Part shown: in pieces, positions 29,784 through 38,975 of the stretch | Numbering within the stretch: position 1 is the stretch's first letter | Layout of the letters: each line of letters begins with the position of its first letter | DNA from: Ralstonia sp. A12 | GTDB lineage: Bacteria > Pseudomonadota > Gammaproteobacteria > Burkholderiales > Burkholderiaceae | DNA length: 64,000 nucleotides | Assembly: GCF_000801955.1 (NCBI RefSeq) | Contig: NZ_JSZO01000002.1 | Location: 1 to 64,000, forward strand | Reading direction: 5' to 3' | Notes under the pieces: generated by a model | What the model saw: only the letters and a program-made list of their open reading frames with translations | Told to the model about the DNA's origin: nothing | Databases searched by the model: none | Translations under genes and position numbers: made by a program

Positions 29784-31212
29784 TACGGTCCGCAGGCGAA
29801 GAAAGCGCCGACGCCGAGGGGTTTTGTGCGCTGCCCGCATCTTCACGCGCTTCCTCCTTGTTCTGCGCCAGCGCCCGCGCATACACCGACGGCGCGCCCG
29901 CCGCATGCGCCGTCACATAACCCGTGATGCACGCCAGCATGAGCGGCAGCACCACCTGATACGACAGCGTCATCTCGAAGATCATCAGGATCGACATGAG
30001 CGGCGCGTGCGTGGTGGCCGCCAGCAGCGCACCCATGCCCACCACCGCATAGCTGATGGGAACGGGCGCTGCGCCCGGCAACAGCGCGTGCATGCCAGTG
30101 CCGTACAGCAACCCCAGCGCCGCCCCGCAGAACAGCGTGGGCGTGAACACCCCGCCCACCGCGCCCGAACCCGCGCTGGCCGCCGTCGCCACCACCTTGC
30201 AGATCAGCACCAGCGCCACCGTCTGCCACAACCACGGCTGATGCAGGAAGCTGTTCACCACGCTGTAGCCGTTGCCCCAGACCTCGGGCAGTTGCGTCGA
30301 CAACCCGCCCACGATCAAACCGCCCAGCGCCAAGCGCAACGTCAATGGCAGCTTGGTACGCGCAAAGGCATCGCGTGCGCGGTCAATCAGCCCGAGCAGC
30401 AGTGGCCCCGCCATACCCGCCGCCAGACCGAGCCCCAGGTACGTCAGCACTTCCCAGCCGGACACGAAATCGAAATGCGGCATCTCGTAGACCGCGCCGT
30501 ACCCGAAGAACTGGCGCAACACGATGTCGGCGGTCACGGCTGAGACCAGCAGCGGCCCGAGCGTGGCCGTGGTAATCACGCCGAAGACGATCTCGCTCAC
30601 AAACACGGCGCCCGAGATGGGCGCGTTGTACGCCGACGTGATGCCCGCTGCTGCGCCGCAGGCAACCAGCAGGCGCAGTTGCTCAACCGAGACCGGTGTC
30701 ACGTGCCGCAGCACGCGGCCCAGCAACGAGCCGCACATCGCCGCCAGTTGCACCATCGGCCCCTCCCTCCCGATGGACGCACCGCTGGCCACCGAGCACA
30801 GCGACGACGCGCTGCGTACCAAGCTCTGCCGCGCACTCAATACACCGTCGCCCACGGCGATGGCTTCCATATAGTCTTCCGAGCCCTTGCGCGGAATCCA
30901 CTTCAACCCGACCTGCAGCGTAAGACCTGCCAGCACACCACCAACGGCCGGTACCAGCAGGCGCGCCCACCACGGCAGCGCACGTGCCGTGGCCACCAGC
31001 CCCTGATCCGTGCCGGAGAGCCACCACTGCAGCTGACGCAGGCATTCGCGAAACAGGATCGTCGACAACGCGCCCGCGCAGCCGATCACGGCGGCATAGA
31101 CGAACACCAGATGCTCGCTGCCGAACGGTAACCGCGCAGCCACGCGCTGCCACCACGCAGGGCGCGGGGATGGGGTGGGCGACGGTGTCGGTGTATCCGG
31201 TGGTTGGGTCAT
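29773..31212 (-). CDS. ClC-family chloride channel/transporter
   Basis: A 479-residue inner-membrane protein. ClC selectivity-filter motifs are GREGP (GASIGREGPMVQ, with the gating Glu) and GSGAVGGVFTP, with many membrane helices between a Pro-rich N-terminus and a charged C-terminus; no CBS domains. Resembles bacterial ClcB-type proteins. The final residues DRTQK and the TAG stop lie in a copy of the dispersed 16-bp repeat, so the C-terminus may have been shaped by that element. Confidence 0.92.
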   Translation of the reverse strand: MTQPPDTPTPSPTPSPRPAWWQRVAARLPFGSEHLVFVYAAVIGCAGALSTILFRECLRQLQWWLSGTDQGLVATARALPWWARLLVPAVGGVLAGLTLQVGLKWIPRKGSEDYMEAIAVGDGVLSARQSLVRSASSLCSVASGASIGREGPMVQLAAMCGSLLGRVLRHVTPVSVEQLRLLVACGAAAGITSAYNAPISGAVFVSEIVFGVITTATLGPLLVSAVTADIVLRQFFGYGAVYEMPHFDFVSGWEVLTYLGLGLAAGMAGPLLLGLIDRARDAFARTKLPLTLRLALGGLIVGGLSTQLPEVWGNGYSVVNSFLHQPWLWQTVALVLICKVVATAASAGSGAVGGVFTPTLFCGAALGLLYGTGMHALLPGAAPVPISYAVVGMGALLAATTHAPLMSILMIFEMTLSYQVVLPLMLACITGYVTAHAAGAPSVYARALAQNKEEAREDAGSAQNPSASALSSPADRTQK

Positions 31213-31263
31213 GACGGCCCCGTGAACGGCAGACCATCATGATAGCGGGCGCACTGCGCGGGT

Positions 31264-31581
31264 TTACGTCGACGCGCTCACGGCCCCGTCAACAAACCAC
31301 GCTTCCGGCAAGCCGGCCACGCGCCGGTTCGGGCCCCATGTGATGACGCGCACATCGACAAGGTTCTCCAGCACGAACGGATCGCGCGCCACGATGGCAT
31401 CGATCTCCTCGCGTGACGCGGCGCGCGCCAGGATGCCACCGCCCTCACGTGGGAAGAACGGCCCGGACATCAGGAAATGCCCACTCGCGTAGTGCGCATC
31501 CAGGTGTTGGCGGTGGGCAGGCAGCACGCGATCCATCTCGGACAGCGGTGCGCGGTAGGTGAAAAGAATCAGGTACAGCAT
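31264..31581 (-). CDS. YciI-family protein
   Basis: 105 residues. Dimeric ferredoxin-like alpha/beta fold of the YciI family, with LYLILFTYRAPL at the start, a conserved His in PAHRQHLDAHYASGHFLMSGP and DPFVLENLVDVRVITW near the end. Function of the family is unclear. GGAG before the ATG. It follows the quinone oxidoreductase gene on the same strand, with a repeat copy in the 96-base gap. Confidence 0.88.
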   Translation of the reverse strand: MLYLILFTYRAPLSEMDRVLPAHRQHLDAHYASGHFLMSGPFFPREGGGILARAASREEIDAIVARDPFVLENLVDVRVITWGPNRRVAGLPEAWFVDGAVSAST

Positions 31582-31660
31582 GGCGATAACTCCTTATGCA
31601 GGGTGGGTACAGTGGGGTAGAACAACGCGACGCAAGGCTGGATGACCCCGCCGAGCGCTA

Positions 31661-31676
31661 CGCAGAAATGGGTACG
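31661..31676 (+). repeat. dispersed iteron-like repeat
   Basis: CGCAGAAATGGGTACG. In the gap between the quinone oxidoreductase stop (31678) and the YciI start (31581). Confidence 0.9.
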
Positions 31677-31677
31677 C

Positions 31678-32676
31678 TCACGGTCGCAACAGCAACGCGC
31701 CCGAGGTCTGGCCGGCCTCCAGCGCCGCATGCGCGGCCGCCGCCTCCTCAAGCGCATAGGTGCCGCCCACCGGCACCCGCACGCCTTCGAGCATGCGTTG
31801 CAGCGCCGCCTGTGCGCCGGCGCGGTAGCGCGACAGATCGGCCATGTAGCGGAACACGCCCGGCCGCGCCAGTGCGATGGAGCGCGACGGGCCCAGCGCC
31901 GAGAGGTCGATGACGTTCGTTTGCGCATTGCCGACGTCGCTTGCTTGGCCAATGCTCGCCACCATGCCGAACGGCCGCGTCACAGCGATGGACGTTTGCA
32001 GCATCGCCCCGCCAACGCCGTCGATGACGTAGTCCACACCTTCCCCGCCGGTGAGTTGCAGCACGGCTTCGCGCACGTCCTGCCGGCGGTGGAGCACGAC
32101 GTGGTCTGCGCCGTAACCAAGCGCGATAGCCGCCTTGGCCTCGCTACCGACCGACCCAATCACACGCGCGCCCAGGCGCTTCGCCCACTGCACCAGCAGC
32201 AGACCCAGGCCACCGGCTGCTGCATGCACGAGCACCGTATCGCCCGCCTGTACTTGGCGTACCCGCGACAGCAGCATGTGTGCGGTGATGCCGCGTAGCA
32301 GCGTGGCTGCGACGGTCTCGTCGTCCAGTGCATCCGGCAAGGCGATCGCTCGATCGGCGGGAATATTGCGATGGCTTGCATAGCCTCCAGGCGCGCCGTC
32401 CATCAACCCGGCCCACGCTACGCGCTGGCCCACCACAAAGCCGCGCACGTCCGTACCCATTTCTGCGACCACGCCAACTCCCTCCACGCCCAGCACCGCC
32501 GGAAACGCCGGCACCGGATACAGCCCGGCACGGTGATACACATCGACAAAGTTCACGCCGACGGCGGTGTGGTGCACCGTCAGCGCATTGGGTGCGGGCG
32601 GCGGCAGCATCAGGCTGGCGGGCTGTAAACCCAATGCAGAAGCGGGTTCACGGAGTTGGATCACCTTGGCATGCAT
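31678..32676 (-). CDS. zinc-type/quinone oxidoreductase (NADPH:quinone reductase-like MDR)
   Basis: 332 residues. A medium-chain reductase lacking the catalytic zinc Cys set, with N-terminal GVNFVDVYHRAGLYPVPAFP and nucleotide-binding AAAGGLGLLLVQWAKRLGARVIG, as in QOR. Reduces quinones with NADPH by family inference. The ATG at 32676 opens a typical QOR start (MHAKVIQLREPA); GAGG precedes it. The gene is bracketed by two repeat copies (31661 and 32689) and contains a third (32452). Divergent LysR upstream. Confidence 0.9.
   Translation of the reverse strand: MHAKVIQLREPASALGLQPASLMLPPPAPNALTVHHTAVGVNFVDVYHRAGLYPVPAFPAVLGVEGVGVVAEMGTDVRGFVVGQRVAWAGLMDGAPGGYASHRNIPADRAIALPDALDDETVAATLLRGITAHMLLSRVRQVQAGDTVLVHAAAGGLGLLLVQWAKRLGARVIGSVGSEAKAAIALGYGADHVVLHRRQDVREAVLQLTGGEGVDYVIDGVGGAMLQTSIAVTRPFGMVASIGQASDVGNAQTNVIDLSALGPSRSIALARPGVFRYMADLSRYRAGAQAALQRMLEGVRVPVGGTYALEEAAAAHAALEAGQTSGALLLRP
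32452..32467 (-). repeat. dispersed iteron-like repeat inside the quinone oxidoreductase gene
   Basis: CGTACCCATTTCTGCG on the plus strand. In frame on the minus strand it encodes AEMGT within VVAEMGTDVRG. Confidence 0.85.
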
Positions 32677-32688
32677 GGCAAATGTCCT

Positions 32689-32704
32689 CGCAGAAATAGG
32701 TACG
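32689..32704 (+). repeat. dispersed iteron-like repeat at the quinone oxidoreductase promoter
   Basis: CGCAGAAATAGGTACG followed by CTTTT. Starts 13 bases upstream of the gene's ATG and overlaps its ribosome-site region. Confidence 0.9.
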
Positions 32705-32805
32705 CTTTTCAGTTTCATGACGGGGGGTATTGCTGCCGTCACGTTGTGAAACAAGCGTATTCCGTTCAGAATCACCCGGGAATTCACAAAAACTGACCAC
32801 CTTCT

Positions 32806-33747
32806 GTGCAAAAAAGCCCAGATCGGCTCAAGCGTGCACTGACAGGTGCTGCGGCAGCCGAACCTTCTTCTTCCTTGCAGTGGGATGACGTGCGCTACTT
32901 CCTCGTGCTGGCGCGCGAGGGCAGCCTGTCAGCCGCGGCGCGGCGGCTGGCGGTGGAACACACCACGGTGGCACGGCGTGCCGAAGCGCTGGAGCAATCG
33001 TTGGGTGTGCGCCTGTTCAACCGCCTGCCGCGCGGCTGGCGCCTGACCGCCGAAGGCAGCGCCCTGGCTGAGCGTGCCGAGCGCATGGAACAGGAAGCCG
33101 CCGGCTTCGCACGCGCAGCGGCGGGTGCGGGCAGCCTGCGCGGTACGGTGCGCATCTCGGCGCCGCCCACCATCGCGAGCCACTTCATCGCGCCGCACTT
33201 GGCAGCCCTGCACCGCCAGTGGCCCGGCATCAACTTGGTCCTGCTGGGTGAGACGCGCAACGCCAACCTGATGGCGCACGAGGCCGACCTCGCCATCCGG
33301 CTGTCGCGCCCGACCGCATCCACGCTGGCTACGCGGCCACTGGGTGATCTCGGCTACGGCCTGTACGCAACGCCCGAATTACTCGGGCAACCCGAAGCGG
33401 AGTGGGAGTTCATCGGCTACGACGAACGCCTGCGTCACGTGCCGCAGCAGCGCTGGCTGGATGCGTACGCAGGCGAGCGCCGCGTGGTTCTGCGCTGTAG
33501 CGATCTGGCCGCAATCCACCAGGCGGCACTGGCCGGACTGGGTGTCGCAGCGCTTCCGCACTTCCTTGGCGCGCCCGCAGAAACGGGTACGCTTTTGCGC
33601 CGGTTGCCGGTAGACGACCCTGCGCTGCACCGGGAAATCTGGCTGGCGATCCATCCAGACGTGCGGCGCTCACCGCGCGTGCGAGCGGTCGCCGACACGC
33701 TGATCGCACTATTCGACGCGCAGCGACATGTTTTAGCGGGGATTTGA
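32806..33747 (+). CDS. LysR-family transcriptional regulator
   Basis: 313 residues from a GTG start, the only upstream start in frame with reasonable length; no good ribosome site, so the start is uncertain. HTH is DDVRYFLVLAREGSLS / LAVEHTTVARRAEALEQ, then an effector domain. Divergent from the quinone oxidoreductase and probably its regulator. A repeat copy inside encodes AETGT, and another follows the stop by five bases. Confidence 0.87.
   Translation: MQKSPDRLKRALTGAAAAEPSSSLQWDDVRYFLVLAREGSLSAAARRLAVEHTTVARRAEALEQSLGVRLFNRLPRGWRLTAEGSALAERAERMEQEAAGFARAAAGAGSLRGTVRISAPPTIASHFIAPHLAALHRQWPGINLVLLGETRNANLMAHEADLAIRLSRPTASTLATRPLGDLGYGLYATPELLGQPEAEWEFIGYDERLRHVPQQRWLDAYAGERRVVLRCSDLAAIHQAALAGLGVAALPHFLGAPAETGTLLRRLPVDDPALHREIWLAIHPDVRRSPRVRAVADTLIALFDAQRHVLAGI
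33576..33591 (+). repeat. dispersed iteron-like repeat inside the LysR gene
   Basis: CGCAGAAACGGGTACG followed by CTTTT. Encodes AETGTLL in the LysR effector domain. Confidence 0.9.
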
Positions 33748-33752
33748 GCGTA

Positions 33753-33768
33753 CGCAGAAACGGGTACG
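33753..33768 (+). repeat. dispersed iteron-like repeat after the LysR gene
   Basis: CGCAGAAACGGGTACG followed by CTTTTT. In the convergent gap between the LysR gene and livF, 177 bases from the previous copy. Confidence 0.9.
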
Positions 33769-33783
33769 CTTTTTGATGAAGAT

Positions 33784-33812
33784 GAACCGCAAACCCAATG
33801 GATATGCGGTTC
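33784..33812. terminator. hairpin between convergent LysR and livF
   Basis: GAACCGCA / TGCGGTTC arms, loop of 13 bases. No strong T-tract on either side; likely a weak or rho-assisted terminator. Confidence 0.4.
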
Positions 33813-33855
33813 TCGCACTCCGGCAATGTTGCATGCCGGAGCACGTTCAGGGCAC

Positions 33856-34581
33856 TCAGCCGCCCAGGTAGGCTTCGAGCACGCGCGGATTGCCCAACAG
33901 ATTTTTCCCGCTGTCAGCCAGCACGATCTGGCCGGTTTCGAGCACGTAGCCGTGTTGCGCGATCTTCAGTGCCTGGCGCACGTTCTGCTCGACCAGGAAG
34001 ATCGTCAGCCCTTCGGCGTTGATCATGCGCAGGATGCGGAAGATCTCCTGCACGATGATTGGCGCCAGGCCCATCGACGGTTCATCGAGCAACAGCACGC
34101 GCGGGCGGGCCATCAGCGCGCGGCCGATGGCGAGCATCTGCTGCTCGCCGCCCGACAGGTTGCCGGCCAGGCCGTCGATGCGCTCCTTCAAGCGTGGGAA
34201 CAGGTGGAACACACGCTCCAGGTCCGAGGCAACCTGGCTGCGGTCCTTGCGCGTGTAAGCGCCCAGCTCCAAGTTCTCGCGCACCGTCATCGTGGTGAGC
34301 GTGGCGCGACCCTCGGCCACCTGCACGATGCCGCGCTGCACGCGTTTGTGGGCCGACCACTGCGTGACGTCCTCGCCCTCGAACAGGATCTGGCCGCGCA
34401 CCTCGCCCTGCGATTTCGGGATCAGCCCCGACAGCGCCAGCAGCGTGGTCGACTTGCCCGCACCGTTGGCGCCCACCAGCGAGGTGATCTCGCCGGTCTT
34501 GAGCGCAAAGTCGATGCCCTTGACGGCTGCGATGTGCCCGTAGGACACGTCCAGCCCTTTGACTTCCAATAGCGTGGTCAT
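33856..34581 (-). CDS. livF: branched-chain amino acid ABC transporter ATP-binding protein
   Basis: 241 residues. Walker A GANGAGKST, signature LSGGEQQ, Walker B VLLLDEPSMGL and H-loop region typical of LivF. One of two ATPases driving LivHM import of leucine, isoleucine and valine or related substrates. GGAGG before the ATG. Last gene of livJHMGF. Its ribosome-site region duplicates the end of livG (see finding). Confidence 0.95.
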   Translation of the reverse strand: MTTLLEVKGLDVSYGHIAAVKGIDFALKTGEITSLVGANGAGKSTTLLALSGLIPKSQGEVRGQILFEGEDVTQWSAHKRVQRGIVQVAEGRATLTTMTVRENLELGAYTRKDRSQVASDLERVFHLFPRLKERIDGLAGNLSGGEQQMLAIGRALMARPRVLLLDEPSMGLAPIIVQEIFRILRMINAEGLTIFLVEQNVRQALKIAQHGYVLETGQIVLADSGKNLLGNPRVLEAYLGG

Positions 34582-34687
34582 GCTGCCACCTCCATACGCG
34601 TATCGATCATCCAGCCTGGGTGGCGTCGGTGGCCGGCAGCATTCGCGGCCGTGCGCATCCCCGCTGCGCGGGGCCCCTGCTTACTGC

Positions 34688-35461
34688 TCATGCTGCCACC
34701 TCATCATCATCGTCCCGGCCCAGGTAGGCCTCGATGACTTGCGGATTATTGCGGATCGCCTCCGGCGGCCCCTCGGCGATGATGCGGCCGAAGTTCAGCA
34801 CGGCAATGCGTTCACACAGGCCCATCACGAAGCGCATGTCGTGCTCGATCATGAAGATCGTGTAGCCGCGCGCCTTGATGTTCTCGATCTCGGCCATCAG
34901 GTCGACCTTCTCGCCGGTGTTCATGCCGGCGACAGGTTCATCGAGCAGCAGCAGCTTCGGTTCGGTGGCCAGCGCCCGTGCGAGTTCGAGCTTGCGCTGG
35001 TCGCCGTACGAGAGGTTGTCGGCAATGTCGTGCGCCTTGTGGTCGAGCTTGACCCATGAGAGCAGTTCCAGCGCGCGATCGCGTGCGCGGCGCTCGGCGG
35101 CGCGGTATTTGGGCAGCGACAGCAGCAGCCCCGGCGCGCTGTAGTCCAGGTGTCGGTGCATGCCGACCACGACGTTCTCCAGCAGCGTCATCTCCTTGAA
35201 GATGCGGATGTTCTGGAACGTGCGGGCAATGCCCATCTGCGTGATCTGGTGCGGCTTCCTGCCGACGAGGTTCTCGCCGTTGAAGGTGAGCGAACCGCCC
35301 GTGGGCGCAAGCAACCCGGTGATCAGGTTGAACACCGTCGTCTTGCCGGCGCCGTTCGGGCCGATCAAACCGAAGATCGAGCCCTGCGGCACTTCAATGT
35401 TGACGTCCTGCAGCACCGACAGGCCGCCGAAGCGCTTGGAAATGGATGCGAGTTTGAGCAT
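34688..35461 (-). CDS. livG: branched-chain amino acid ABC transporter ATP-binding protein
   Basis: 257 residues. Walker A GPNGAGKTT, signature LSYGDQRKLELARAL, Walker B LLLLDEPVAGMN, as in LivG. Starts MLKLASISKRFGG at 35461, seven bases after livM, with GAGG upstream; an ATG at 35482 overlapping livM is an alternative. Ends in an acidic run, DDDDEVAA. Acts with LivF on the cytoplasmic face of LivHM. Confidence 0.95.
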   Translation of the reverse strand: MLKLASISKRFGGLSVLQDVNIEVPQGSIFGLIGPNGAGKTTVFNLITGLLAPTGGSLTFNGENLVGRKPHQITQMGIARTFQNIRIFKEMTLLENVVVGMHRHLDYSAPGLLLSLPKYRAAERRARDRALELLSWVKLDHKAHDIADNLSYGDQRKLELARALATEPKLLLLDEPVAGMNTGEKVDLMAEIENIKARGYTIFMIEHDMRFVMGLCERIAVLNFGRIIAEGPPEAIRNNPQVIEAYLGRDDDDEVAA

Positions 35462-35468
35462 GGCGGCC

Positions 35469-36365
35469 TCAGTGCGATTCATTGGAAGCAGCCGCGCCGG
35501 GCATGGTGCCGCCGCGCTTGATGCCAAACCAGCGCGCGAAACGCGCCGGATCCCAGATGCCCTTGGGCAGGAACAGCACGATCACCATCAGGATCACGCC
35601 GTTGACGACCAGGCGGAAATCCTTGAACGCGCGCAGCAACTCGGGCAGCAACGACAGGATCAGGCTGCCGAGCACCGGACCCGTCAGGCCGTTGGTGCCG
35701 CCCAGGATGGTCATCGTGAGGATTTCCACACCGCGGTCGAAGCCGAATTCGTTCGGGCCGATGAAGAAGGTCAGATGCGCGTTGAGCGCGCCTGCCAGCC
35801 CGGCGATGGCCGCACCCAGCGTGAACGCCAGCAGCTTGGTGCCGGCCACGTTGATGCCCATGAGGCCAGCGGCGGTTTCGTCTTCCTTGATAGCCTCAAA
35901 CGCGCGGCCCACCTTCGAGCGGCACATGCGTGCGAGCACGAACAGCGTGAGCAACACGGCCAGCGCCACGTGCCACCACTGCGTGAGCTGCGGAATACCG
36001 TTCAGGCCCAGCGCGCCGCCGGTCCAGTCTTCGGTGTTCAGGATCAGCACGCGCACCACTTCACCAAAGCCCAGCGTGGCCATGGCGAGGTACACACCCG
36101 ACAGCCGCAGCACCGGCACGCCAATGACGAGCGCCACGACCGCCGGCGCCGCCATGCCGCCGGCCAGCGCCACCGAGAACGGCATCTCCGCGTTCATCGT
36201 CAGCAGTGACGCCGTGTATGCACCGATGCCCATGAAGGCCGCATTCGCCATCGCCAGCAAGCCGCACGACAGCGTGAGATAGATGGACAGCGCCAGCAGT
36301 GCGTTGATGCCCAGCGTGAGCACCAGGTTGCTGTAGACCGACCAGAAATTGTCGAACCATTCCAT
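35469..36365 (-). CDS. livM: branched-chain amino acid ABC transporter permease
   Basis: 298 residues, hydrophobic with about eight to ten membrane segments. Contains the LivM permease stretch GRAFEAIKEDETAAGLMGIN (EAA-like coupling loop). Follows livH by 13 bases. Forms the membrane channel with LivH. Confidence 0.95.
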   Translation of the reverse strand: MEWFDNFWSVYSNLVLTLGINALLALSIYLTLSCGLLAMANAAFMGIGAYTASLLTMNAEMPFSVALAGGMAAPAVVALVIGVPVLRLSGVYLAMATLGFGEVVRVLILNTEDWTGGALGLNGIPQLTQWWHVALAVLLTLFVLARMCRSKVGRAFEAIKEDETAAGLMGINVAGTKLLAFTLGAAIAGLAGALNAHLTFFIGPNEFGFDRGVEILTMTILGGTNGLTGPVLGSLILSLLPELLRAFKDFRLVVNGVILMVIVLFLPKGIWDPARFARWFGIKRGGTMPGAAASNESH

Positions 36366-36378
36366 GTCGTCGGCCTCC

Positions 36379-37260
36379 TTATGCCTTGCGTTCGAGTACC
36401 TTGCCGAACAGCCCTTGCGGCCGCACCAGCAGGATCAGGAACAGCAAACCGAACGCCACCGCATCACGCATGGTCGAGCCGATGTAGGCCACCGACAGCA
36501 CCTCGGCAAACCCGAGGAACAGCCCGCCCAGCATCGCGCCACGAATATCGCCCAGGCCGCCCAGAATGATGACCGCGATGCCCTTGTGCAGCATCGGCTG
36601 GCCCATCAGCGGGAACACGGCGTTGGAGTACAGGCCGATCAGCACGCCAGACAATCCGCCCAGCGCAGCCGCCGCAAACGAGGTCAGCAGGAATAACCCT
36701 TCCACGTTGATGCCGAGCAGCGCCGCCGCCTTGGGCGACTCTGCAATCGCGCGCAGTGCGCGACCGAGTTGCGTGCGCTTGAGCAGCAGCATGAGCGCCG
36801 CCATCAGCACGAACGACAGCACGATGATGCCCAGCTCCAGTGGCGTCAGGTGAATGCCACCCAGGTCCAGCGAAGCATCCGACACGAGCCCTGCGGGGAA
36901 GCGCATGTTCTCCGCACCGAACACGCCCTGCATGGCGTTATTGATGGCGATGCCCGCACCAATGGTCCCGATCATCGGGATCAGGTGCGGCGCATTGCGG
37001 CGACGCAGGGGGCGCAGCAGCAGCACATCGATGATGAGCCCGGCCACGCCGCTGACGACAAAGCCGACAGCCAGCGCCGCCCACAGCGGCAGATCGAAAT
37101 GGAGGACCGCCTGCAGCGCCGCATAGGCGCCCAGCATGAAGACCGCGCCGTGCGACAGGTTGATCACGCCCAGGATGCCGAAAACCAGCGTGAATCCCAG
37201 GGCGAACAACGCATACACGCAGCCGAGCGACAGCGCATTGACGAGTTGCTGTTCCAGCAT
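36379..37260 (-). CDS. livH: branched-chain amino acid ABC transporter permease
   Basis: 293 residues, with about eight hydrophobic segments. N-terminal LGCVYALFALGFTLVFG and INLSHGAVFMLGAY, and coupling loop GRALRAIAESPKAAALLGIN, as in LivH. It lies 108 bases after livJ, with a terminator-like hairpin between, so permease expression is probably lower than that of the binding protein. Confidence 0.95.
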   Translation of the reverse strand: MLEQQLVNALSLGCVYALFALGFTLVFGILGVINLSHGAVFMLGAYAALQAVLHFDLPLWAALAVGFVVSGVAGLIIDVLLLRPLRRRNAPHLIPMIGTIGAGIAINNAMQGVFGAENMRFPAGLVSDASLDLGGIHLTPLELGIIVLSFVLMAALMLLLKRTQLGRALRAIAESPKAAALLGINVEGLFLLTSFAAAALGGLSGVLIGLYSNAVFPLMGQPMLHKGIAVIILGGLGDIRGAMLGGLFLGFAEVLSVAYIGSTMRDAVAFGLLFLILLVRPQGLFGKVLERKA

Positions 37261-37310
37261 GATGAATCAGAGTGAGGTGCGGCCGGATGTCACCAAAGCG
37301 GCCACAGAAA

Positions 37311-37341
37311 AAGCGATGGGGCGTAGGTTTAGCTACGCCCC
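37311..37341 (-). terminator. attenuating terminator between livJ and livH
   Basis: GGGGCGTAG / CTACGCCCC arms (37318-37341), loop of six bases, followed on the minus strand by GCTTTTT. Partial read-through would explain excess binding protein over permease. Confidence 0.75.
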
Positions 37342-37368
37342 GCGGTTCGGTTCAAAGCCAACCGAAGA

Positions 37369-38529
37369 TTACTTCTCGATCGTGTACTTGCCCGACTTGG
37401 TCACGCTCACGATCGGCGTCTGCACAGCGTCATAGCCGGCCGGCTTGCCGCGCGCCGTCACCTGGCGGAACGCAAACGCACCGGTTGCACCCGTGTGCTT
37501 GACCGCCGGCAGCGCATCGCGGATGGCCTTGCGGTCGCCTTCCAGGTTGCCGCTGAACTTGACCGTCTTCAGTGCCGCAGCCGCGATGTACATGGCGTCA
37601 TACGCCTGCGCAGCGAACTGGTCCGGCGCAGCCTTGTACTTGGCGGTGTAGGCGGTGATGAACTTGGTGTTCTCGGCCGTGTGGTTCTCGATCGACCACG
37701 GGCTGCCCACCCACAGGCCATCCGACTTGTCCTTGGCCAGGTCGAACACCTTGACCGAGTTCATGCCGTTGCCGCCGATGACCGGCACGTTCAGGCCGAG
37801 CTGGCGTGCCTGCACCATGATCGGACCACCCTCGGCAATCAGTGCCGACAGCACGATCGCATCCGGGTTGGTTGCCTTGATCTTGGTGAGCTGGGCCTTG
37901 AAGTCCACGTCGCCCTTGGCGAAGGTTTCGGTGGTCGTCACCGGAATCTTCAGGTCTTCGAGCGCCTTCTTGAAGTTGTCGTAGCCGCTCTTGGTGAAGA
38001 CGTCGTCGTTACCGTACAGCACGGCAACCTTCTTCACGCCGGCCTTCTTCACAACGGTCTGGATGGTAGCCGGCAGCACGTCGGCTTCGGTCACGGAATT
38101 GCGGAAGACGAAGTCGCCAATGCTGGTGATGCCGTCTGCCGTGTTGGAGGTACCGAACGCGACGGTCTTGGCAGCCTGTGCGATCGGGTCAGCCGCCTGG
38201 GCCGAGTTGGACAGCGTGGGTCCAAACACCATCGCCACCTTGTCCTGGAAGATCAGCTTCTTGAAGACGTTGATGGCCTCTTCCTTCTTGCCCTGCTCGT
38301 CTTCGATCACCAACGCGATCTTGCTGCCGTTGACGCCGCCAGCGGCGTTGATCTCGTCAGCCGCCAGTTGGAAGCCGTTGCGGATGGCCACGCCGTACTG
38401 GGCTGCACCGCCCGACAGCGCTTCGGCCACGCCGATCTTGATGTCCTGGGCCGCGAACGACGTGCCCGTTGCGATTGCCGCCCCCGCAGCCACTGCCGTC
38501 AACAGCAGCTGTTTGATCATTTTTTGCAT
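37369..38529 (-). CDS. livJ: branched-chain amino acid ABC transporter substrate-binding protein
   Basis: A 386-residue periplasmic protein with signal peptide about 1-26 (MQKMIKQLLLTAVAAGAA to SFAAQ). Type I periplasmic-binding fold with DIKIGVAEALSGGAAQYGVAIRNG shape at the mature start. Binds leucine-type amino acids or related compounds such as amides; specificity cannot be told by eye. AAGGAG precedes the ATG at 38529. First gene of the liv operon. Confidence 0.94.
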   Translation of the reverse strand: MQKMIKQLLLTAVAAGAAIATGTSFAAQDIKIGVAEALSGGAAQYGVAIRNGFQLAADEINAAGGVNGSKIALVIEDEQGKKEEAINVFKKLIFQDKVAMVFGPTLSNSAQAADPIAQAAKTVAFGTSNTADGITSIGDFVFRNSVTEADVLPATIQTVVKKAGVKKVAVLYGNDDVFTKSGYDNFKKALEDLKIPVTTTETFAKGDVDFKAQLTKIKATNPDAIVLSALIAEGGPIMVQARQLGLNVPVIGGNGMNSVKVFDLAKDKSDGLWVGSPWSIENHTAENTKFITAYTAKYKAAPDQFAAQAYDAMYIAAAALKTVKFSGNLEGDRKAIRDALPAVKHTGATGAFAFRQVTARGKPAGYDAVQTPIVSVTKSGKYTIEK

Positions 38530-38939
38530 GCGAACCTGCTCCTTTTTGTCCGTCGCGATTGCCGATGGCAATTTTCGGTCTTTAAGAGTGCGCTGGCCCA
38601 ACACCGTCGCTCCCCGCATGCGCCCTGCATCGCGTCCGGCCGCGTGCCTGCACGGGTTTCACGCCACGGGAGAACGTGTGCAAAACCGCGAGAGACCTGC
38701 CCGTGCGAGCGATGCCGGATCGGGCACGCGCGCATCGGAGTGCGTCGGAGTGTGAAGCGAAGGCGCCATGGGTACAGCGCTCTTGTGCGACGCGCCGGGG
38801 TGTCCGGCGCGCGCAGTCAGTCGCGGGACTTTACCGGAAAGCGCACGACCGTGCGATAGGGGATTGTCCGCCGCCCGGCCTGGGGGGCGGATGTTGCGGC
38901 GCAATATTGCCTGCGCAACAGCACCAAATCGCCGTCGAG
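38530..38939. other. intergenic region upstream of livJ
   Basis: About 450 bases between livJ and the GGDEF gene, with no credible gene. It must carry the livJ promoter on the minus strand. It also holds the inverted repeat at 38893-38919 and, beyond its right end, a repeat copy at 38940. Confidence 0.5.
38893..38919. promoter_or_regulatory. nested palindrome upstream of livJ
   Basis: Outer arms GTTGCG / CGCAAC enclose the palindrome GCAATATTGC (38901-38910). Shares 16 bases with the palindrome region at 23902-23917. Regulator unknown. Confidence 0.4.
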
Positions 38940-38955
38940 CGTACCCATTTCTGCG
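38940..38955 (-). repeat. dispersed iteron-like repeat
   Basis: CGTACCCATTTCTGCG on the plus strand, 20 bases beyond the stop of the GGDEF gene. Confidence 0.9.
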
Positions 38956-38975
38956 TGCCGTGCGGCAACGCGAAA

